In this document: one piece after another, positions 23,868 through 30,400 of the stretch
Layout of the letters: each line of letters begins with the position of its first letter
How positions within the stretch are numbered: the stretch's first letter is position 1
NCBI GenBank assembly: GCA_945901935.1
Contig: CAMDLX010000012.1
Span: 1 to 38,646, forward strand
From: Bifidobacterium breve
GTDB taxonomy: Bacteria; Actinomycetota; Acidimicrobiia; Acidimicrobiales; Microtrichaceae
Direction of reading: 5' to 3'
DNA: 38,646 nt
The notes under the pieces: model-generated
Databases searched by the model: none
What the model saw: the letters and a program-made list of their open reading frames with translations, nothing else
Told to the model about the DNA's origin: nothing
Made by a program: the position numbers and the translations under genes

Positions 23868-24415
23868 TTGCCAGAAAGGTCCTGATGCACGGTGATTGCT
23901 CGTGCTACGAGACCAAAGGTCTCGAAGAAGTTCTTGGTCTCACGATCGCCAGGCATAACCGTGGCGTCAATCCCAGCGCATTTGCGCTCGACTGCCCATT
24001 GCGTGGTGAACTGCAGGAGCAGCGCACCCATCCCGATTTCTTGTGCCGGTGATTCAACAAAGAGTTCACTGATGCGACAGAGCGCATAGCCCTGTTCAAG
24101 CTGCGTGATCGCAGCTGAGCAGTAGCCGACCGGAGTATTCCCAATCAGAGCAATGATGAATAGACGTTCGGCATCTGCCCCGGGCTCAAGGCTGGCCATG
24201 AGTGAGTCCTGCTCCGGGAACTCGCTGAGCAGCGCTACCGCTCCCCCGCGCTGCTGCGCAATGTGCTCGCAGGCCAAGTCGCGCAAGCGGGCAAGCTCAG
24301 GTGCATCCTCGAGCATGGCTGTACGAACATCCATCCTCAACTCAATCTGTAACAAACCCGTTTCCGGAGCGAACTGCTCAGTATCTGGGTCGGGTCCCGT
24401 GCTACTCAGACTCAT
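23864..24415 (-). CDS. GNAT-family N-acetyltransferase
   Basis: About 183 residues from ATG 24415. The acetyltransferase domain begins at VRTAMLEDAPELARLRDLA and contains SELFVESPAQEIGMGALLLQFTTQWAVE, the acetyl-CoA binding motif A (Q/R-x-x-G-x-G/A type), and NFFETFGLVARA near the end, as in GNAT proteins. Acceptor substrate unknown. Start is uncertain: an ATG at 24445 would overlap the upstream gene by 44 bp, ATG 24415 by 14 bp, and ATG 24334 would begin right at the domain with no overlap. It is coupled to the Nudix-like gene downstream and follows a hypothetical gene upstream in one operon. Confidence 0.85.
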   Translation of the reverse strand: MSLSSTGPDPDTEQFAPETGLLQIELRMDVRTAMLEDAPELARLRDLACEHIAQQRGGAVALLSEFPEQDSLMASLEPGADAERLFIIALIGNTPVGYCSAAITQLEQGYALCRISELFVESPAQEIGMGALLLQFTTQWAVERKCAGIDATVMPGDRETKNFFETFGLVARAITVHQDLSGK

Positions 24416-24977
24416 CTGAGTTTGAATCCAAAAGCTCAAGTGCACGGTTCAGAATTGTTTGCCGGCGGCGATGCCCTAGTTCATAGTCAACTATTGCCTG
24501 AAGATCCACAGCCGAAAGCATTAAAAGTCTCGGCACAACCTGAGATGCCGCAAGACTGTCGTAATCAGGAACTCCTAGTTCCGATTCGAGTACCTGCACA
24601 CCAGCAACCTCTGGGACGGCTTCAGGGGCCATGCTTGAGGCGCCTGGATTCGCCAGCTCGTTCTGATGACTGCCATCGGTACCCCGCTCGGACTCAACAG
24701 GTTCGGCTTGCAACACATCGAGCACGTCGAGGGGTTCCGGCTGTACTGCACCTGCCGCGAGCAGATCGGTAGCCGTGACCTCATGAACGCTGCCGCTCGT
24801 AGCATGACAGGTCAGCGCCACAAGCAAGGAACTTGCTAGCTCAAACTGGCGAACGCTGCGGTCGAACAGTCTCGGGATTGCTGAAAGCAGCGAGCCAAGA
24901 TTCTCCTGGGTAGATGGCGCCGAGGATGCAGCGTCCTGCCGCTCTCCCGATTCATCCAGATCTAGCTGCTCTGACAT
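24402..24977 (-). CDS. Hypothetical protein with C-terminal PDYDSL helical domain
   Basis: 191 residues, no assigned function. Polar, acidic N-terminus (SEQLDLDESGERQDAASS), a helical region at about 25-60 (GSLLSAIPRLFDRSVRQFEL), a long Pro/Glu/Ser-rich linker (about 70-130) and a C-terminal module of about 50 residues starting LGVPDYDSLAASQVVPRLLM and ending YELGHRRRQTILNRALELL. I have seen that module (P-x-Y-D-x-L, then A-x-x-x-Y-E-x-x-H-x-x-R) in many actinobacterial proteins of unknown role; it looks like a short helical interaction domain. No membrane segment. It lies 60 bp downstream of the DUF4193-like gene. Confidence 0.8.
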   Translation of the reverse strand: MSEQLDLDESGERQDAASSAPSTQENLGSLLSAIPRLFDRSVRQFELASSLLVALTCHATSGSVHEVTATDLLAAGAVQPEPLDVLDVLQAEPVESERGTDGSHQNELANPGASSMAPEAVPEVAGVQVLESELGVPDYDSLAASQVVPRLLMLSAVDLQAIVDYELGHRRRQTILNRALELLDSNSDESE

Positions 24978-25037
24978 ATATACAAGGATGCCCTGATTTG
25001 GTCGAGCCTGAAAGTCAGAACACCGACACGGCTAGTT

Positions 25038-25583
25038 CTACTTCTTTGCAGCCTTCTTGAGTCGCTTCTGAACCTGTGCAATCGAAGGGCAGGGTGAGTA
25101 CCCCTCGGGGCAAACCAGATTGTCTTTGGGCCCGAATTGGCGCGGGTGGACAATCATGAAACAGGTCCCACAGGTGAACTCTTCAGCAGACTTGGCTGCA
25201 ACCCGTTCTGTACCGTCCGCATCAGAAGAGGCATCGGAGATTTCTTCTTCTTCGTCCTCGTCATCAGGAGTTGCAGCGATTCGGTCTTTCAAGATGGCGT
25301 CGAGGTCCGCCTCAACGTCGTCAGGGTCTACGTCTTCATCTTCGTCGTCATTAACATCGGAAGGACGCTTACGCCGAGCGGCTGGAGCATCATCCTCTTC
25401 CTCCTCGACAACAACCTCTGCAGAGACATCGTCAACTATGACGTCTCCGACAACAAGATCGTCGAGGTCGCCGTCATCCTCTAGCTCGTCTACTTCAAGG
25501 TCGTCTTCCTCGAGTTCTTCCTCCTCAAGGGCTTCGACCTCTTCGCCATCAATGTCATCTTCCAAGATTTCTCTTCCGTTCAC
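25038..25583 (-). CDS. DUF4193-like acidic zinc-binding protein
   Basis: 181 residues. The N-terminal 125 residues are extremely acidic (runs such as EALEEEELEEDDLEVDELED) and probably disordered. The last about 50 residues hold EFTCGTCFMIVHPRQFG and NLVCPEGYSPCPS, a four-Cys zinc site (CxxC plus CxxxxxxC) like the C-terminus of the actinobacterial DUF4193 family, whose function is unknown. Mycobacterial members have about 100 residues, so the acidic arm here is unusually long. Starts with GTG 25583; no ATG is in frame and no clear ribosome site is seen. It is 188 bp downstream of the ThyX gene; that gap holds nothing I can identify. Confidence 0.83.
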   Translation of the reverse strand: MNGREILEDDIDGEEVEALEEEELEEDDLEVDELEDDGDLDDLVVGDVIVDDVSAEVVVEEEEDDAPAARRKRPSDVNDDEDEDVDPDDVEADLDAILKDRIAATPDDEDEEEEISDASSDADGTERVAAKSAEEFTCGTCFMIVHPRQFGPKDNLVCPEGYSPCPSIAQVQKRLKKAAKK

Positions 25584-25761
25584 GTAGACAAACCAGAAAT
25601 CGGCTTGAGTCGGGCCGCATCATAGACACTCAAACAGTATGTTGTGTGCATCCAGCCGAAAAAGTGCACTTCCTGCTCAAACCTCGACGAGTTCCACAGC
25701 CCTCAGTACGCTCAGGATTGCCGCAAAGCCTGTTAGTTCGATGGAGCAGGGTTAGGTCCCT

Positions 25762-25790
25762 GGACTACGGCTAGCTCGCAGGACTACGGC
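25762..25790. repeat. 10-bp direct repeat flanking the thyX stop codon
   Basis: GGACTACGGC occurs at 25762-25771 and 25781-25790. The thyX stop (TAG on the minus strand, 25771-25773) lies at the edge of the copy at 25762, so one copy is coding and the other is just past the gene. Confidence 0.7.
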
Positions 25791-27396
25791 GAGTCTCGGC
25801 TTGACGTTCAGCCTGAAGACGCTCAAGTTCAGGCTCACCCGAGTGATCCACAAACAGCATCATCTCGGCAATGGTCCTGTGGCCCGCCTGCTCGGCGATG
25901 AGGCGATGCATTTCTTGGCCCACAGAGCGATAGCTGGGATGGCCCTGAATAGAGGTTCGCAACTCAATCAAATGCATGGCTTCTCGTGCGTTGAACTGCA
26001 TGGCGTAACGGATGCGATAGGCCAAGGAAACTGCGTACCCGGCACGCTCAGGGAATCGTTCGGACAAATCGGTCCAGAGATCCTTTGAGATACCCATGGC
26101 CTCATCAAACTGAGCCGTGAGTCCAGCGTCATCGATGGAAACTGGTCGCGTGTACCCATGCCGCGGCGTAAGTTCTTGCCATTCAATAGTCATGAGTCGG
26201 TGACGCTGCAGGTCTCTGAATGCGCCGTAGTCAGAGACAACATCAAAGCGATAATCAGTTCGCTCTAATGCTCGGCCAGGCTTGTGACGCCTATTTGTTC
26301 GCTCGCCAACATATGCCCGAGCAACTGCGAGTCGGTCATCAACCGACATCAGGCGTACTCGGTCAAGAATCTGGGCCTCTGGGATACTGGTATGCGGATA
26401 CAGCATCGCCGCAATGACTTTGACCTCACCCTCGGGATCCCAATCAAGCAGGGTCACCGTTGGGGCAGCTAGGCCAGAGGATTCATCACCGGGCAACATC
26501 TCGTAGGCAACAGTTTCCATGGCTTCACGATTATCGGACATGTACTTCGAGGAAGCTCCGCCTCGGTCTGGAAGATCAACTCGTCGCAGAAAGCTGGGTA
26601 TGACCTTTCGGAGCTCAACCAGCATCAATTCCGAATATTGCCGAGCCTCTGGCAGAGGGTGAGAGCGCATCCGCAGTAGCAAGGCTTCGAAGCCCTGACC
26701 TGAGCCATAGATTCCGACATTCGAGAGCGAGGCAGCGGGAAGGATTCCTCGGGTGGCATCAAAGGCCTTGGCACGTATGGCCTGCCGATAAACGAAGTCG
26801 GAATCCTGCTCATTCTTTGGATAGCGCTCCCGGAAATGATCCTGGATTGACCGAGCAAGTTCTCCGTAGGTATCGAATAAGCGATCCATATCGCCTACAT
26901 ACCGGGCCCCCATGTTGGACCCTAGGAGTTCGGGATCTCGGTGATAGCGGAACCGTCCGCCGAGCCGCTCGTCATAAGGGATGTACCGAGTCGATTGCTC
27001 GAGGTACGACATCAGCCGGCCCCACTCCAGTATCTTGGTGAGCAAGTTCGAGGCCTGCTCACATGCAAGGTGTACGCCACCTAGCTGAGCGACGCTGTCG
27101 TCGCCGTATTCAAAAAAGATTCGGTCGTAGAGTGCCTCGGCGCGATCCAAACCAATCGTCGCATCTACTGACTCATCACCAGTCGTATCTAGCTCTCCGA
27201 CGAACTCGTCGACGAACAACCTCCGCAGCGACTTAGCAGATCGGGAATAACGCGCAAACAACGCACCCTTCACCACCTCGGGAAGGTTGACAAGCGCAAA
27301 GACTGGACCGTCGAGATTTGAGAAGTACCGCCGGAGGACAACTTGCTCCTCCTCCGTGAACTGCTCTGCGACGTACGTTGGTACGAGGGAACTCAC
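25771..27396 (-). CDS. thyX: Flavin-dependent thymidylate synthase, tandem double-domain form
   Basis: 541 residues, twice the usual 220-250. ThyX makes dTMP from dUMP using methylene-tetrahydrofolate, NADPH and FAD. The classical signature is RHRxxSxxxxSxRY. The N-terminal half has WGRLMSYLEQSTRY (about 125-138): the RHR is lost but both Ser and the RY remain. The C-terminal half has RHRLMTIEWQELTPRH (398-413): RHR remains but the second Ser is replaced by Glu. Each half also has the conserved LR-containing C-terminal helix (EALLLRMRS; HLIELRTSI). An intact active site would therefore have to be built from both halves. Starts with GTG 27396; first gene of a run containing the DUF4193-like and GNAT genes. 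Confidence 0.93.
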   Translation of the reverse strand: MSSLVPTYVAEQFTEEEQVVLRRYFSNLDGPVFALVNLPEVVKGALFARYSRSAKSLRRLFVDEFVGELDTTGDESVDATIGLDRAEALYDRIFFEYGDDSVAQLGGVHLACEQASNLLTKILEWGRLMSYLEQSTRYIPYDERLGGRFRYHRDPELLGSNMGARYVGDMDRLFDTYGELARSIQDHFRERYPKNEQDSDFVYRQAIRAKAFDATRGILPAASLSNVGIYGSGQGFEALLLRMRSHPLPEARQYSELMLVELRKVIPSFLRRVDLPDRGGASSKYMSDNREAMETVAYEMLPGDESSGLAAPTVTLLDWDPEGEVKVIAAMLYPHTSIPEAQILDRVRLMSVDDRLAVARAYVGERTNRRHKPGRALERTDYRFDVVSDYGAFRDLQRHRLMTIEWQELTPRHGYTRPVSIDDAGLTAQFDEAMGISKDLWTDLSERFPERAGYAVSLAYRIRYAMQFNAREAMHLIELRTSIQGHPSYRSVGQEMHRLIAEQAGHRTIAEMMLFVDHSGEPELERLQAERQAETRRSPAS

Positions 27397-27511
27397 CTAC
27401 CCACAATAGGTCCCATCGGCGGGCACGTTGGCGACCCGGCCAGCAAAATGGACGAAAAACGCCGATATTTCTCGCGAAACAGCTACTTCGGTAGCCGCAC
27501 TGCTCAGGAAT

Positions 27512-28696
27512 TCAGGCCCACAAAGGGTCGAGCCAGCAGTCAATGATTGTTGCAGCTAATGATGTTGCACCGTCTAGTACTGCGCGGTCTCCGGCCTCGC
27601 TGCGTGCACATGCGGCAAATTCCGGCGTGTGAATCGAGACTCCCGGTGGAGCGACTGCAATGAGAGGGTGAATGGTGGGCATGACTTGGCTCAGATTCCC
27701 CATATCTGTGCTTCCCGTGACGTAGCCAACCACCTCAGGGTCTTCGAACGGCCGTCCGAGGAACTCCGCATTACGTTGATACCTGCTGAGCAACTGATCG
27801 TTATCGCTCATCTCGCTATAGGCAGGGTCAACCCAATTCAGATCCATGACGCAGCCAGCGGCTAGCGCACCGGCTGCCAGACAGTTGACAACTCGCTCTT
27901 TGAGTTCTTCAAGACGCTCGGTGGTTGACGCTCGGACATACCAATGAGCACTAGCAGTACTCGGCACAATATTTGGCTGCTCCCCGGCATTGGGGAACAC
28001 GCCATGTACGCGCTCATCGCTGCGGATGTGCTGCCTCAACGCAGCGACGTTTACATAACCAAGAACGGCTGCATCAAGTGCGTTTCGACCTAGGTGAGGC
28101 GCTGCAGCGGCGTGTGATGCAACCCCGCTGTAGTGAACATGAAGCGTATGAACTGCAAGAGTCGTGAGTGTGGGGAGGTCATGATCGGCCGGGTGCACCA
28201 TCATTGCGGCGTCTACCCCGTTAAATGCACCTTGGCGCAACATAAAGACTTTGCCACCTCCGCCTTCTTCGGCAGGTGTGCCAAGAATTCTGACTCGGCC
28301 TCCCAACTCCGCAGCCAAACTCGCTGCGGCAAGTCCAGCCCCAAGGCCTGCCGCTGCAATTACGTTGTGGCCGCAAGCGTGACCTATCCCTGGCAACGCG
28401 TCGTACTCGCAGAGCACTGCAATCTCTGGCCCTTCGGTACCTGCCGAGGCTACGAAAGCAGTCTCGAGACCATAGGCATGCGCCTGAGCATCTAATCCGT
28501 TCTCACGCAGGGTCTTGCACAAAAGGTCATGCGCATGTCGCTCCTGAAAGGCTAACTCAGGTGTCTCCCAAATTTGATGTGAGATGTCAACGAGCAAGTC
28601 CGACTGGCTCTGAACCAGTTCAGCTGCTCGCTGCTTGGCTTGCGCTGATGCTCCAGTCGCTCCCGATGCCCCAGTCACTCCGGATGCTCCAGTCAC
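27512..28696 (-). CDS. M20-family amidohydrolase (peptidase M20D type)
   Basis: 394 residues. Metal-dependent amide hydrolase of the M20D group that cleaves N-acyl amino acids, p-aminobenzoyl-glutamate or similar. Metal and catalytic residues are visible: PGIGHACGHN (Cys108, His110), GTPAEEGGGGK (Glu143/144) and MMVHPADHD (His168). The dimerisation lid domain (HYSGVASHAAAAPHLGRNAL) is present. No signal peptide, so cytoplasmic. Starts with GTG 28696, overlapping the upstream MDR gene's TGA. The N-terminal VTGASGVTGASGATGAS is encoded by an 18-bp tandem repeat, so the first about 20 residues are not part of the domain. Substrate unknown. Confidence 0.93.
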   Translation of the reverse strand: MTGASGVTGASGATGASAQAKQRAAELVQSQSDLLVDISHQIWETPELAFQERHAHDLLCKTLRENGLDAQAHAYGLETAFVASAGTEGPEIAVLCEYDALPGIGHACGHNVIAAAGLGAGLAAASLAAELGGRVRILGTPAEEGGGGKVFMLRQGAFNGVDAAMMVHPADHDLPTLTTLAVHTLHVHYSGVASHAAAAPHLGRNALDAAVLGYVNVAALRQHIRSDERVHGVFPNAGEQPNIVPSTASAHWYVRASTTERLEELKERVVNCLAAGALAAGCVMDLNWVDPAYSEMSDNDQLLSRYQRNAEFLGRPFEDPEVVGYVTGSTDMGNLSQVMPTIHPLIAVAPPGVSIHTPEFAACARSEAGDRAVLDGATSLAATIIDCWLDPLWA

Positions 28697-28706
28697 TCCG
28701 GATGCT
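28647..28706. repeat. 18-bp tandem repeat spanning the MDR stop/M20 start junction
   Basis: On the plus strand, units begin GATGCTCCAGTCACTCCG at 28683; an almost identical unit starts at 28665 and a more diverged one at 28647, with a partial fourth at 28701. On the minus strand each full unit carries GGAGTGACT or a close form, so the GTG start/TGA stop overlap itself is duplicated. Confidence 0.9.
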
Positions 28707-29679
28707 CCAAGATGACTTTGCCTAATTGAGATGCCGTGCGCAGTCGGTCAAGCGCTCGTGGGAATTCAGACAATGGAAGTATCTCGTCGAGCACTACTGG
28801 CAACCCCTGCTCCATCAAGGAAGTCACGTACCGGAACTCTTCCTGACTGCCGCAACTCGCACCCAAAATATCAAGCTGTTTAAAGAACAATCGGGGCAGA
28901 TTCAGCTCGACTTTTGGCCCTGAGGTCCCACCGCAGACGCACATGCGCCCGCCGTGTCGAAGGGTCCGAACGGAGTATTCCCATGTAGCCGGGCCGATGC
29001 TATCTACCACGACATCAGCGCTGATCGGGTAGGGCCCCTTGGAATCAAAAGCACCTTCGGCACCAAGCTCGAGCGCTCGAGCGCGCTTGGCCGGGTCTCG
29101 TGAGGTAACAAAAACGCGTGCCCCAAGGTGAATCGCTAGCTGCATCGCGGCCGTCGCGACACCGCCACCGATTCCTGTGATGAGAACCGTCTCGTCTGGA
29201 GCCAGTCGGGCCCTTCGTAAGAGTCTCCATGCTGTGGTTGTGCACACCGGGTAGGAGGCAACCTCGGCCCAAGTTCGGTTCTTTGGCTTGAACTCAAGCT
29301 GATGTGCGGCCACCACACAGAACTCTCCGTGGCCTCCCCAGCAGTGCTCACCTAGTAGTCGCATCTTCGGATCGAGAACCGAGTCAACCCCACGCTGTAA
29401 AGCAGACTCAGGAACGAGGGCCGTGTTGATCACAACCTCATCACCTATCGCAAAGCTCGTCACACCCTCACCGAGTGACTCGACTACTCCCGCAACGTCA
29501 TTTCCCGGAACATGCGGAAACACCGGAGGTTTGGGAAGTCCCGTGGTGAGCCAAAGATCCATATGATTGAGGGCCGAAGCACGAACCCGAACCCTGACTT
29601 GGCCCGGGCCAGCCACGGGATCTGGGACTTCGCCCCACACAAACTGACCTGGTGATTCAGGAAGATGCCATGAGTGCAT
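28693..29679 (-). CDS. Zinc-independent MDR alcohol dehydrogenase/quinone reductase-like
   Basis: 328 residues, medium-chain dehydrogenase/reductase. GroES-like N-terminal domain (GQVRVRVRASALNHMDLWL; HVPGNDVAGVVESLGEGV) and Rossmann domain with ITGIGGGVATAAMQLAIHLGA and VDSIGPATWEY. The catalytic zinc ligands are not conserved (the usual first Cys is replaced in ALNHMDL), so it probably acts like quinone oxidoreductases or enoyl reductases with NADPH. Its TGA overlaps the GTG start of the M20 gene, so the two are coupled. It starts 45 bp after the degenerate lipid-kinase-like gene. Substrate unknown. Confidence 0.93.
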   Translation of the reverse strand: MHSWHLPESPGQFVWGEVPDPVAGPGQVRVRVRASALNHMDLWLTTGLPKPPVFPHVPGNDVAGVVESLGEGVTSFAIGDEVVINTALVPESALQRGVDSVLDPKMRLLGEHCWGGHGEFCVVAAHQLEFKPKNRTWAEVASYPVCTTTAWRLLRRARLAPDETVLITGIGGGVATAAMQLAIHLGARVFVTSRDPAKRARALELGAEGAFDSKGPYPISADVVVDSIGPATWEYSVRTLRHGGRMCVCGGTSGPKVELNLPRLFFKQLDILGASCGSQEEFRYVTSLMEQGLPVVLDEILPLSEFPRALDRLRTASQLGKVILEHPE

Positions 29680-29724
29680 GGGACTAAGGCTAGCGAGGTC
29701 TGCCCATATTGCGTTGAAGCTGTA

Positions 29725-30396
29725 TCAAAGCAAAATCCTTGCAGCATCGGGAATGCAAGTAATTGAGAACTGCCGGGCAGCCCCACAGGGCCGTCCATCG
29801 GCCACGAATCGAAACTTGGTTTCGCCGCGAATCTCTAATCGGGTACTCACTCGCTGCTCGATCAGGGCCGGGTGCGGCAGATGCGAACCGCTCACAGCCC
29901 GGCGCAAGGCCTGCTTCCTCTGTGACCTATTGAGTTGCCCGTCCGTCACATCGAGTCGGCCATCGTTGGGATGTGATTTTGGTGCCAGGTTCAAGTCATC
30001 AAGAAATGCGGCATTCATAGCAATGACTGTTCGGCCTTTCCAGAGTCTTGATCTGGGATCTGTCAGTGCGAGCAGATGAGCCACGAAGACCACCTCGTGG
30101 TTCGCTCCTTGCGCATCGCTGAATCCTAAAATTCCCACATCTATGGGATAGATATAACCCTGCCCCCCTCTGAGTGCTGCCTCGTCTCGCTGTGGCGCAC
30201 CAAGGGTCCGATGCAGCGACCCGCCGAGTAGACCGATCAGCGGAGCAACTGTCTGGGAGTTCCGGTAGCCCTGTAGGAGTGCTGCCAACTCGGAGTCAGT
30301 CGACACAAACTCACCTGGACGCTCGTCTCCAGCGGGTTCGCCCCATGTTTCACCCTTGCGGATTGTCATCTCTGTTCCATGGATCCAAACTGACAC
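29725..30396 (-). CDS. Degenerate diacylglycerol-kinase-like protein
   Basis: About 223 residues from GTG 30396, which lies 4 bp after the helicase stop. Longer in-frame starts (30501, 30495) would overlap the helicase by about 100 bp and add non-domain sequence, so they are disfavoured. ATG 30369 is another option. The sequence follows the second half of YegS/BmrU-type lipid kinases: VAPLIGLLGGSLHRTLGAP where a GTGND-type loop is expected, PIDVGILGF, then HPNDGRLDVTDGQLNRSQ and FRFVADGRP, the typical C-terminal beta-sandwich of the family. The GGDGT nucleotide motif is missing (VSTDSELAALL stands there). It is probably a non-catalytic or divergent lipid-binding member. Placed at the end of the tat/helicase block. 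Confidence 0.7.
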   Translation of the reverse strand: MSVWIHGTEMTIRKGETWGEPAGDERPGEFVSTDSELAALLQGYRNSQTVAPLIGLLGGSLHRTLGAPQRDEAALRGGQGYIYPIDVGILGFSDAQGANHEVVFVAHLLALTDPRSRLWKGRTVIAMNAAFLDDLNLAPKSHPNDGRLDVTDGQLNRSQRKQALRRAVSGSHLPHPALIEQRVSTRLEIRGETKFRFVADGRPCGAARQFSITCIPDAARILL

Positions 30397-30400
30397 GCCC

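Noticed and set aside
25584-25770. tRNA-like GTTCGA element or small RNA in the 188-bp gap
   Set aside because: No cloverleaf can be formed around it and no promoter or terminator is seen.
27482-27495. Stem-loop GCTAC-TTCG-GTAGC between thyX and the M20 gene
   Set aside because: Only five base pairs and no U-run; chance occurrence is likely.
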